Shown here: positions 1 to 6,501 of the stretch, piece by piece
Layout of the letters: each line of letters begins with the position of its first letter
Position numbering within the stretch: position 1 is the first letter of the stretch
Source of the DNA: Isoptericola chiayiensis
Lineage (GTDB): Bacteria > Actinomycetota > Actinomycetes > Actinomycetales > Cellulomonadaceae
Direction of reading: 5' to 3'
DNA length: 64,000 bases
NCBI RefSeq assembly: GCF_013149805.1
Contig: NZ_JABEZT010000003.1
Span: 186,001-250,000, forward strand
The notes under the pieces: generated by a model
Seen by the model: only the letters and a program-made list of their open reading frames with translations
What the model was told of the DNA's origin: nothing
Databases searched by the model: none
Program-made: the position numbers and the translations under genes

Positions 1-391
1 CGAGCGAGACGATCGACCCGGTCTGCTGACGGATGTAGTTGTAGACGAGCTGCAGGTCGGTCCCGGACTCGATCGCCTGCCACAGCGGCTCGGGCGGTGT
101 GGAGCCGATCTCCAGGGCGCCGGTGTTGATCCCCTGGACGATCGAGGTCGAGTCGGTCGTGTGGACGATCTCCAGGTCGATGCCTTCCTCCTCGAAGTAT
201 CCGAGGTGCTGTCCGACGGCCATCGGGGAGTTGTTGGCCCCCATCTGGGTGGGGATGCCGAAGCGGACGGTGACGGGCTCGTCCGTGCTGTCGGCGGATC
301 CGGTGCCGGACGAGCAGGCCGTCAGCGCCGTGGCGCTGAGCAGGAGGGTGGCGGTGGCTCCGAAGAGCGACCGACGGGAGTGGACGGACAC
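1..391 (-). CDS. ABC transporter substrate-binding lipoprotein, NitT/TauT-like (3' part outside window)
   Basis: The reading frame runs off the left edge, so only the first 130 residues are present. The GTG start at 391 follows an AAGGAG Shine-Dalgarno six bases upstream. The N-terminus has a signal peptide with arginines and ends in the lipobox LTAC, so the protein is an exported lipoprotein. The mature part begins VTVRFGIPTQMG and contains LGYFEEEGIDLEIV, the pattern of NMT1/SsuA-type binding proteins for small organic ligands such as sulfonates, nitrate or pyrimidine precursors. The ligand cannot be named. It lies downstream of the XRE-cupin regulator on the same strand, which probably controls it. 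Confidence 0.8.
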   Translation of the reverse strand, partial: MSVHSRRSLFGATATLLLSATALTACSSGTGSADSTDEPVTVRFGIPTQMGANNSPMAVGQHLGYFEEEGIDLEIVHTTDSTSIVQGINTGALEIGSTPPEPLWQAIESGTDLQLVYNYIRQQTGSIVSL

Positions 392-510
392 GGGGGACTC
401 CTTCAGACGGTGGGCGACCCGCGGACGGGCCGGATCATGGCGTGACGGGGTAGGGAGACGTCGCGGTCGGGACATGGGGAGCTCGGGATTCAGGGGTGCG
501 GCTCCCGGTC

Positions 511-529
511 GGCCCGTGACGTACGGGCC
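511..529 (-). terminator. Hairpin after the XRE-cupin gene
   Basis: Seven-base arms GGCCCGT and ACGGGCC with a five-base loop lie just past the regulator's stop codon. There is no U tract, as is common in actinobacteria. It may attenuate read-through into the binding-protein gene. Confidence 0.35.
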
Positions 530-537
530 GGTGGAGC

Positions 538-1134
538 TCAGGCGTCGGCGCTGGAGGCGCTGCGGCCGGACGAGCCGGGGAAGGATGGTGGGGACACCAC
601 CCAGACGGCCTCGGCGGGGTCGGGTCCCGGGTTGTGGACGGCGTGCGGGACGTTCGTGCGGTACTCGATGCTGTCGCCGGTGGCGAGAGTGGTGGTCTCG
701 CCGTCGACGGTGATCTGGAGACGGCCTCGGGTGACGAGGCAGATCTCCTGCGACTCACCGTGGGTGTATCCCTCGTCTCCTGTGCCCTGGCCGGGGGCGT
801 ACTCGGTGACGAGGACCTCGACGTTGCCGAGGGGCGGTTGGGTGACCTCGTAGTGGGTCACACCGCCGTCGGTGAGGATGCGAGGCCGGTCCGCTGCGCG
901 CAGGACGCGACCGGTGGTGGTGGGGGACTGGAAGAGCTCCAGCCAGGGGACGCCGAACGTCTCCGCGATCGAGCGCAGGACGGTCAGGCTCGGGTTGGCC
1001 TGGCCGTGCTCGATCTGGCTGATGTAGCCGGCGCTGACCCCGGCTCGCGCGGCGAGGTTCCGCATCGACAGGCCCGTGACGGCGCGGAGCTCGCGGACCC
1101 GTATGCCGAGTGCGGAGTTGTCCGACGTCGTCAT
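538..1134 (-). CDS. XRE-family transcriptional regulator with C-terminal cupin domain
   Basis: This 198-residue protein has a helix-turn-helix at about residues 9-65 (LSMRNLAARAGVSAGYISQIEHG) and a cupin_2 domain at about 105-175 with conserved turns around THGESQEICLV and NVPHAVHNPG. Proteins of this build bind a small metabolite in the cupin and regulate neighbouring catabolic or transport genes. The ATG at 1134 is kept because the HTH begins directly after it. Two matching 17-base dyads lie upstream, one only 11 bases before the start, which suggests autoregulation. The ABC binding-protein gene downstream is the likely target. The effector is unknown. Confidence 0.85.
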   Translation of the reverse strand: MTTSDNSALGIRVRELRAVTGLSMRNLAARAGVSAGYISQIEHGQANPSLTVLRSIAETFGVPWLELFQSPTTTGRVLRAADRPRILTDGGVTHYEVTQPPLGNVEVLVTEYAPGQGTGDEGYTHGESQEICLVTRGRLQITVDGETTTLATGDSIEYRTNVPHAVHNPGPDPAEAVWVVSPPSFPGSSGRSASSADA

Positions 1135-1144
1135 GGTGCCTCCA

Positions 1145-1161
1145 CTAAGCGGTGCGTTTAC
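1145..1161. promoter_or_regulatory. Operator copy 1 for the XRE-cupin regulator
   Basis: Imperfect dyad CTAAGCGGTGCGTTTAC, matching GTAARCG-N3-CGYTTAC except at the first base. It lies immediately upstream of the regulator gene and reads as the inverted copy of the site at 1237-1253. Over 18 bases the two copies match at 16 positions. Confidence 0.55.
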
Positions 1162-1236
1162 TGGCTGGTGGAGCCACCGTACGAGGGCTGGTCGCCACGG
1201 GGCAATGGCCCGGTGTAAACACTGTGTTGCACTTCA

Positions 1237-1253
1237 GTAAACGCGTCGCTTAC
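1237..1253. promoter_or_regulatory. Operator copy 2 for the XRE-cupin regulator
   Basis: Dyad GTAAACGCGTCGCTTAC. A further half-site GTGTAAAC lies at 1213-1220. The pair brackets the promoter region of the regulator, about 76 bases apart, so looping or cooperative binding is possible. Confidence 0.55.
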
Positions 1254-1276
1254 CAGTGCCCGGGTGTCCGCGCGTC

Positions 1277-1360
1277 TCACGGGATGTCGGCCTGTCCGGA
1301 CTCGGGCGCCGTCGACTCGCGCACCACGAGTCGCGTCGAGAGCTGGGGGAGGAACTGACG
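1277..1360 (-). pseudogene. C-terminal remnant of a LacI-family regulator
   Basis: Only about 28 codons are recognisable: FLPQLSTRLVVRESTAPES and a stop. The segment LSTRLVVRESTAP is the typical end of LacI/GalR regulators in actinobacteria. No reading frame upstream continues the family, so this is a remnant. It opens a run of decayed genes that extends to about 3.4 kb. Confidence 0.45.
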
Positions 1361-1519
1361 CCTGGCCCCCGGGCGGCAGGTGCGCCGTGTGCTTCACCCT
1401 GCCAGCGCGGGCGGAGACGACAGCCGCGGGGGAGAGAGCCCTGGTGCCCGACGTTCTCGTGCACCGGACGACGACCGGGACGGTCACCGTCTCCTGAGCA
1501 GCCGCCGAGGAGCCACCGC

Positions 1520-1875
1520 ATGACGATCCGACTGACGGTCGCGGGCTGCGACCTCACCGCCACCCCGGCGGACGGCCCGGCCGCGCGCGACTTCGCAGCG
1601 CTGCTGCCGCTGACCTTGGAGCTCACCGACTTCCACGCCATCGAGAAGGTCGCCGACCTGCCTTCCCGGCTGTCCACCGCCGGGGAGCCGGACGGAACCA
1701 CGGGAACGCCGGCGACCTCATGTACTACGCGCCCTGGGGCAACCTGGCGATCTTCTACCGCGACTTCGGCCACGCGCCGGGCCTGGTGCGGCTCGGGGCG
1801 TTCGACGATGCGGACGCGGTCGCTGTCCTGCGCGGGCTGGACGGTCCGACCGAGGTCACGATCTCGGCCGACTGA
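1520..1875 (+). pseudogene. Cyclophilin-like fold protein, frameshifted
   Basis: The first half, starting MTIRLTVAGCDLTATPADGP, and the second half, GDLMYYAPWGNLAIFYRDFG to a TGA at 1873, together make a short cyclophilin-like (cyclophilin-like-2 type) protein of about 118 residues. They lie in different frames. The length from ATG to stop is 356 bases, one short of a multiple of three, so a single base appears to be lost between about 1690 and 1715, near DGTTG/NAGD. Either the gene is broken or there is a sequencing error. The surrounding genes are also degraded, which favours a true pseudogene. Confidence 0.7.
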
Positions 1876-1932
1876 CGGCCGTCCCCGCTGGCGGCCCGGC
1901 GACCGGCCGGCGACCGCCCGGGGGCAGCCGCC

Positions 1933-2380
1933 TCAGGCGGGGACGGACTCCAGTTCGTTCGCGCCGAAGAGCAGCTCGATCCGTCCGCGCAGTCCGCCTT
2001 GGCCGAGGCGGTGGTGGGCGTCGAAGACATCGGCCGAGGAGAAGGTCTCCGCACGCGCATCGGCAGCAGTCTCGCCTCGACCTGCTCGCGCAGCCGGGAG
2101 GTCCCGATCATCGCGTCGACGCCGCCGTCCACGAGGCCGAGCACGTCCACGACCACGTCGTCGCCGCGCAGGAAGAACACGTCCGCGTCGGCCGCGCGCA
2201 GGGCCGCCTCGCCGGTGAGGAAGGCCAGAGCGACCACCCGGTGGACCTCGGCGTGCGCCAGCGCGACGGCGTAGCCCCCGACCGCGCCGGCGGCACCGGT
2301 GGCGAGCACCGAGGATTCCTCGGGCGGCCCGAGGACGTTCCGGGCCGTGAGTGCTTTCATGAGGAAGGAAGCGGCCTCCG
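1933..2380 (-). pseudogene. Medium-chain dehydrogenase / quinone oxidoreductase fragment
   Basis: On the minus strand one frame reads SVLATGAAGAVGGYAVALAH, the Rossmann nucleotide-binding turn of zinc-independent quinone oxidoreductases, followed by ADVFFLRGDDVV and GGVDAMIGT. A second frame holds the family's usual C-terminus, TFSSADVFDAHHRLGQGGL to RGRIELLFG and a stop at 1933. The N-terminal catalytic half is missing and at least one frameshift separates the two parts. It is fused at its 5' side to the ferredoxin-reductase fragment. Confidence 0.6.
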
Positions 2381-2545
2381 CGGGGCTCGCCCCCGCCGGT
2401 GCCGCGGATGCGGCCCAGCGGCTCGGCGTCGTCCGCTTGCGCGGGGCATGGCGCTGCGGTGCCGAGCCTGGTCGCGGGCCGCCTGTCCGCCACGCTCGAG
2501 CTGTCGCGGATCGCCGTCGGCTACGCGGTGCTCGCGGTCGTGGCG

Positions 2546-2875
2546 GTCGGCGTCGCGCTGCGCCCCGGTGGCCACCACGACGGCGTCGTAGACGGACCGC
2601 AGCTCGTCGATCGTGACGTCGGTACCGACCTCGACGTTGGCCAGCAGCGCCACGTCGTGGTGGTCGAGCATCCCGTGCAACGAGTCGATGATCCGCCGGG
2701 TCTTGGGGTGGTCCGGGGAGACGCCGTAGCGCACCAGGCCGTACGGCGTGGGGAGACGCTCGACGACGTCGACCCGCGTGCCCGGCGCGAGCTCGACCAG
2801 GAGCCCGGCCGTGCAGACGCCCGCCGGCCCGGCGCCGACGACGGCGACGCTCAGCGGCCGCGCGCCCCCGGTCAC
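2546..2875 (-). pseudogene. Ferredoxin-NADP+ reductase (FprA-like), N-terminal fragment
   Basis: A GTG start overlaps the ferredoxin stop codon (GTGA). The first 110 residues match FprA-type reductases: SVAVVGAGPAGVCTAGLL is the FAD-binding GxGxxG segment, followed by LPTPYGLVRYGVSPDHPKTR and YDAVVVATGAQRDAD. Similarity then stops abruptly, and further along the same strand the DNA resembles a quinone oxidoreductase. The NADP domain, over 300 residues in intact family members, is absent. The truncation leaves the neighbouring ferredoxin without its partner. Confidence 0.65.
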
Positions 2876-3189
2876 GACGCGCCCCCGCCGTGCGGGACCG
2901 CGGTGACGACCTCGTGGTCGCGGGGCACGACGCCGAGCCGTGCCGCACCGCCGGGCGAGCCGAGGTCGTCGAAGAACTCGACGTTCGCCCGGTAGTAGTC
3001 GCTCCACTCCGGCGGGACGCCGTCCTCGTAGTAGATGGCCTCGACCGGGCAAACCGGCTCGCGGGCGCCGCAGTCGACGCACTCGTCCGGGTGGATGTAC
3101 AGCGAGCGCTGCCCTTCGTAGATGCAGTCGACCGGGTACTCCTCGAGGCAGCCCTTGTCCTTGACGTCGACGCAGGGTTCAGCGATCAC
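2872..3189 (-). CDS. fdxA: FdxA-type ferredoxin lacking two [4Fe-4S] ligands, probably decaying
   Basis: The 105-residue frame is intact and follows the seven-iron FdxA family: AEPCVDVKDKGC, then PVDCIYEG, YIHPDECVDCGA and CPVEAIYYEDG. By family alignment (Azotobacter FdI numbering) the 3Fe-4S ligands C8, C16 and C49 are kept as C6, C14 and C47. The 4Fe-4S cluster has lost two ligands: C20 is Y18 and C45 is R43. The tail after residue 70 is shorter and atypical. It overlaps the truncated reductase gene by GTGA, the normal operon layout. Either the gene is degrading with its neighbours or it encodes a protein with a single 3Fe cluster. Confidence 0.7.
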   Translation of the reverse strand: MIAEPCVDVKDKGCLEEYPVDCIYEGQRSLYIHPDECVDCGAREPVCPVEAIYYEDGVPPEWSDYYRANVEFFDDLGSPGGAARLGVVPRDHEVVTAVPHGGGAS

Positions 3190-3219
3190 CTAGGTCAGGA
3201 TGTCGGACGCGGAGTCGCT

Positions 3220-3360
3220 GTGACGTGCGTCTCCGTCGCCGCCACCGGCGTCCAGGGCTCCGGCTGGGCCGTGCTCGGCGGGGAATCCGTCGGCCAGAAG
3301 CTGCTGATCCTCCAGCTCTTCGACCAGCAGGCCAACGTCCCCGTCGTCCCACACGCGTCG
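3220..3360 (+). pseudogene. Fe/Mn superoxide dismutase fragment
   Basis: The plus strand reads TGVQGSGWAVLGGESVGQKL then LILQLFDQQANVPVV. This resembles the VQGSGWAxLxWxP...LLxxQxxDHQ core of Fe/Mn superoxide dismutases. The DHQ motif has become DQQ, and the metal-binding DAWEHAYY region is missing because the frame runs into the large hairpin at 3356. No start or upstream N-terminal domain is present. Confidence 0.45.
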
Positions 3361-3418
3361 AGCGTCTCTGTTCGCACCGCATCAGCCCGTGATGCCGTGC
3401 GAACAGAGACGCTCGACG
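3356..3418. repeat. Large perfect-type hairpin, 29-base arms
   Basis: Arms 3356-3384 and 3390-3418 are inverted copies with one mismatch and a five-base loop (GCCCG). It sits between the SOD fragment and the stop of the cupin gene at 3441. It could act as a bidirectional terminator, but 29 paired bases is long for that, and it marks the edge of the decayed segment, so it may be a small palindromic repeat element. Confidence 0.7.
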
Positions 3419-3440
3419 TCGGTCGAGGCCGAATCTCGCC

Positions 3441-3854
3441 TCACGCCTCGGCGGTCGGCCGGCCGTACTCCTCGTCGGTGACGTGCTCCAGCCACGTGGT
3501 GGTGGTCGAGGGGTCCTCGGCGTTGTCCAGCATCGCCAGGTGCTCCATGAAGCTGTCCGGCGCGGCACCGTGCCAGTGCTCCTCGCCCGGCGGGCAGTAG
3601 ACCGTGGTGCCCTGTCCGGCGCGGACGACCTTCCCGTCGCGGGTGCCGACCAGTGCGACACCGGAGGTGACGTGCAGCGTCTGGCCCAGGGCGTGCGAGT
3701 GCCACGCCGTGCGGGCACCCGGGGCGAACCGGACCTTGGCGACCACCATCGACTGGCCGGCGTCCTGCGGGAACGCGACGGGGTCGAGCCACACGTCGCC
3801 GGTGAACTGCTCCGGCGGGTTCTTGGTGGTCGGGGGAGTGGTGAGGACCTTCAT
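3441..3854 (-). CDS. Cupin-domain protein
   Basis: This 137-residue single-domain cupin has metal-binding motifs in ARTAWHSHALGQTLHVTSG and the second half PPGEEHWHGAAPDSFMEHLA. Small proteins of this class (carboxymuconolactone-decarboxylase-associated or quercetinase-like) are often isomerases or dioxygenases, but the substrate cannot be read from sequence. Its ATG overlaps the stop of the upstream XRE regulator (ATGA), so the two are translated together and the regulator probably controls it. There is no signal peptide. Confidence 0.8.
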   Translation of the reverse strand: MKVLTTPPTTKNPPEQFTGDVWLDPVAFPQDAGQSMVVAKVRFAPGARTAWHSHALGQTLHVTSGVALVGTRDGKVVRAGQGTTVYCPPGEEHWHGAAPDSFMEHLAMLDNAEDPSTTTTWLEHVTDEEYGRPTAEA

Positions 3855-4765
3855 GGGGTCGTCCTTTCGACGGGGTCGGGGTCGGGTACGACGGCGGGGT
3901 GGCCGGGCCAGCCCTGGGAGGCCGCCCAGCTCGCGAGCAGGCGGAGGCGTTCCTCGGAGGCGCTGCCCGCCTGAGCGGTGTAGATCGTCAGCGACAGCCC
4001 CGGCTCGGCGGTCAGCTCCATGCCCTCGTAGGCGAGCTCGAGGTCGCCGACCACGGCGTGGTGGAAACCCTTCGTGCCGCTGCCGTGGTGCCGGACGTCG
4101 TGGGCGCCCCAGCGGGTGCGGAACTCGGTCGACCGGGTGGACAGCTCGCCGACGAGGTCGTGCAACCCCTTGTCGTGCGGGTCGCGCCCCGCCTCGATCC
4201 GCAGGATGGCGACCACGATGTCGGCCGCCAGGTTCCAGTCCGGGTAGAACCGTTCGGCGTGTTCGGTGTCCAGGAACGTGAACCGGGCGAGGTTCGGCGT
4301 CCCCGTGGCTCCGGTGAGCACGTCGTCGTAGAAGGCCCAGCCCAACCGGTTGGCGGCGAGGATGTCCATGCGGCCGTTGCGGACGAACGCCGGGCCGGCC
4401 GTCACCGCGTCGAGCGCGGCCTGCAGCGCGGGTCGTGCGACCCATCGCGCGGTCCCGCGACGTCGGGGTCGCGTCGGTGCGGCGCGGTTCGCGGTGTGCG
4501 CGAGGTCGAACAGGTGGGAGCGCTCGGCCTCGTCGAGCTGCAGCGCGCGAGCGAGGGACTCCAGCACCGGGTCGGACACGCCCGCCAGGTTCCCGCGCTC
4601 CAGGCGTGCGTAGTACTCGACGCTCATGTCGGCGAGCATCGCCACCTCGCTGCGTCGCAGGCCCGGCACACGCCGGTTGCTGCCGGCCGGCAGACCGGCG
4701 TCGGCCGGTGTGACCCTGGCGCGACGCGAGGTGAGGAACTCCTTCACGTCCTGGCGGATGTCCAT
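3851..4765 (-). CDS. XRE-family regulator with MmyB-like ligand-binding domain
   Basis: The 304-residue protein begins MDIRQDVKEFLTSRRARVTP and carries an N-terminal HTH (RVPGLRRSEVAMLADMSVEY) followed by the MmyB-type PAS-like domain, which includes ILAANRLGWAFYDDVL, FTFLDTEHAERFYPDWN and the SxEFRxRWGAHDVRxH segment. This is a common actinobacterial regulator architecture, usually controlling an adjacent oxidoreductase or isomerase gene. Here the overlapping cupin gene is the obvious target. The ATG at 4765 fits the family's usual N-terminus; upstream in-frame codons are not conserved. Confidence 0.85.
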   Translation of the reverse strand: MDIRQDVKEFLTSRRARVTPADAGLPAGSNRRVPGLRRSEVAMLADMSVEYYARLERGNLAGVSDPVLESLARALQLDEAERSHLFDLAHTANRAAPTRPRRRGTARWVARPALQAALDAVTAGPAFVRNGRMDILAANRLGWAFYDDVLTGATGTPNLARFTFLDTEHAERFYPDWNLAADIVVAILRIEAGRDPHDKGLHDLVGELSTRSTEFRTRWGAHDVRHHGSGTKGFHHAVVGDLELAYEGMELTAEPGLSLTIYTAQAGSASEERLRLLASWAASQGWPGHPAVVPDPDPVERTTP

Positions 4766-4881
4766 GTCTCGACCGTACGAGCGGACGATGTCGCGTGCGA
4801 GGTACTGGCAGTACACCCTTCGGCAGTGCCTCGCTCGCACGCCGTTCGTGTCGTCTCCTGGAGGGAGACGAGAGGAGCACC

Positions 4882-5253
4882 ATGACGACATGGACACCTG
4901 ACGAGCTCGCGGCGATCGGTGACGCCGGTGAGCTGCGCATCGCCCCGGCCCGGACCGACGGCACCTTCCGTGGTCCCGTGCCCATCTGGGTGGTGCGCGT
5001 CGGCGACGCGCTGTACGTCCGGTCCTACCGCGGGTCCGACGGCGGCTGGTACCGCCAGGCCGTGCGCAGCGGGCACGCCCGGATCGACGCCGGCGGCGTC
5101 GAGCGCGAGGTCACGCTCACCGAGCCGACCGACGACGTCGACGCCGCGGTGGACGACGCCTACCGCACCAAGTACGGGCAGCTCAGCAGCTATGTCGCGC
5201 CGATGGTCGCACCGGCGGCCGCCGCCTCGACGCGACGGCTCGACCCCCGCTGA
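4882..5253 (+). CDS. DUF2255 family protein
   Basis: The 123-residue protein starts MTTWTPDELAAIGDAGEL and contains IWVVRVGDALYVRSYRG and WYRQAVRSGHARIDAGGVE, hallmarks of DUF2255, a family distantly like FMN-binding split-barrel proteins. Its function is not established. GAGAGGAG precedes the ATG. It diverges from the XRE regulator gene, sharing the 116-base interval 4766-4881, so it may belong to the same regulon. Confidence 0.8.
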   Translation: MTTWTPDELAAIGDAGELRIAPARTDGTFRGPVPIWVVRVGDALYVRSYRGSDGGWYRQAVRSGHARIDAGGVEREVTLTEPTDDVDAAVDDAYRTKYGQLSSYVAPMVAPAAAASTRRLDPR

Positions 5254-5314
5254 CCGGCTCACCCACCGCCAAGCAGGTCTTCCGCGGCGAGTCCTGACTC
5301 CTGCACCCGGACCC

Positions 5315-5350
5315 GACGGTCCCCGGGGACGCCCGCCCCCGGGGACCGTC
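5315..5350. terminator. Bidirectional terminator hairpin
   Basis: Perfect 14-base arms 5315-5328 and 5337-5350 with an eight-base loop, between the converging DUF2255 and TIM-barrel genes. Confidence 0.75.
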
Positions 5351-5354
5351 GCGC

Positions 5355-6308
5355 TCAGAAGTCGAGGCAGGTGAGGTACTCGAAGCTCTCGCGCGCGAAG
5401 CTCGCATCGGTGGGAGCGCCGTCCATCTCGACGACGTAGTACTTGACCTTGCCCTGGGCCGCCTCGAGGATCGACGGCCAGTCGATGTCACCCTCGCCGA
5501 CGACGGTCTGGGTGCCGAATGCCGGCGTCGGGCCGGACAGGTCGCCGTCCTTGATGTGCAGCAGGTCGATGCGGTCGCCATACTCGTCGAGCAGCTCGAC
5601 GACGTCGGCGCCGCCGTCGGTGGCCCAGTAGACGTCGACCTGGAACGCGACGTACCGCGGGTCGGTGTTGCGGACCACGGCCTCCCACCAGCTCATCGAC
5701 TCGCCCGTCGCGGGGTCGGTGACCTGGAGGACGAACTCGTTCCAGTGGTTGTGGCCGAAGTGCTTGCCGGTGCCGGCCTTGACGGACCGCTCGCCGGCGG
5801 CGTTCATGGCCTCGGCGGTCTCCAGGGCGCTCTCCCACGTCGTGGTGCCGCCGAAGAACGGGACGCCGGGGCCGGACCAGCCGCCGGAACCGGTGTACTT
5901 CTGGCCGAGCGTCTTGGCGAACTCGAGCGTCTCGTCGAAGGTCTCGGGGTCGGTGTCACCGTGTGAGCTCGGAGCCTTGAGGTGGTGCTCCTTGAGCAGG
6001 GCGCGGAACTCCTCCGCGGTGCGGCCCTCGTAACTGCCGCCGAACGGCTCCACGTTCTTGTAGCCGATGTCCGCCAGCTCGGCGAGCACGGCGTCGACCC
6101 CGATCTCCTGCTGCCAGCTGCTGTAGCTGTAGAGCTGGAACGAGATCTTGCTCGCCGGGACGGACCGGCCGGAGCACTGGGAGGCAGAACCGGGGGCCCG
6201 GTCCTTCTGGGGGGCGTCGGCGGCGGCCGGGGCGGCTGCTGCCAGGGGAAGGGCGAGTCCTGCGGCCGCGACGGCCGTCGCGGCCCGCGTCAGGAGAGTA
6301 CGTCGCAT
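5355..6308 (-). CDS. Secreted sugar phosphate isomerase/epimerase-like TIM-barrel protein
   Basis: The 317-residue protein has an N-terminal signal peptide (MRRTLLTRAATAVAAAGLAL to AAAD). It then has an AP-endonuclease-2/xylose-isomerase-like TIM barrel: ISFQLYSYSSWQQEIG, LADIGYKNVEPFGGSY, HFGHNHWNEF, VDVYWATDGGADVVELL, DLLHIKDGD and YYVVEMD. The His, Glu and Asp residues of these segments are the usual divalent-metal ligands. Exported members often occur with ThuA and 3-keto-sugar-type hydrolases, and such a set is present elsewhere in this window (19.6 kb, 45.9 kb). The substrate is unknown. It is monocistronic, with a promoter at 6410-6437. Confidence 0.8.
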   Translation of the reverse strand: MRRTLLTRAATAVAAAGLALPLAAAAPAAADAPQKDRAPGSASQCSGRSVPASKISFQLYSYSSWQQEIGVDAVLAELADIGYKNVEPFGGSYEGRTAEEFRALLKEHHLKAPSSHGDTDPETFDETLEFAKTLGQKYTGSGGWSGPGVPFFGGTTTWESALETAEAMNAAGERSVKAGTGKHFGHNHWNEFVLQVTDPATGESMSWWEAVVRNTDPRYVAFQVDVYWATDGGADVVELLDEYGDRIDLLHIKDGDLSGPTPAFGTQTVVGEGDIDWPSILEAAQGKVKYYVVEMDGAPTDASFARESFEYLTCLDF

Positions 6309-6409
6309 CGTCGGGATTCCTCTCGAAGGCGTCGGTGCCCACCGTCGGACACCTGGGTCGGGAGCGAGCGTCGGCGGTGTCGTTTCGACGCCCGCCCCCG
6401 TACTTATGA

Positions 6410-6437
6410 AAGATAACAGCAGAAGACTGCTCCGCAA
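6410..6437 (-). promoter_or_regulatory. Likely sigma-70 promoter for the TIM-barrel gene
   Basis: On the minus strand TTGCGG, 16 bases, TATCTT lies in the only AT-rich patch between the divergent genes, about 100 bases before the start codon. Confidence 0.4.
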
Positions 6438-6501
6438 TACCCTCCTTCGGCGTCCATGCGATCGAAAGCGCGGTGCCGCGGCGGGCCCTATCTTGTGACC
6501 C

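Noticed and set aside
1380-1497. Plus-strand frame ending ALVPDVLVHRTTTGTVTVS as a second LacI tail
   Set aside because: Too short and too weak; the minus-strand tail at 1277-1360 matches the family far better.
2399-2570. Plus-strand segment resembling the end of an MFS transporter (hydrophobic, VGYAVLAVVAVGVAL)
   Set aside because: It is opposite the ferredoxin-reductase fragment and only one helix long; similarity is no better than chance.
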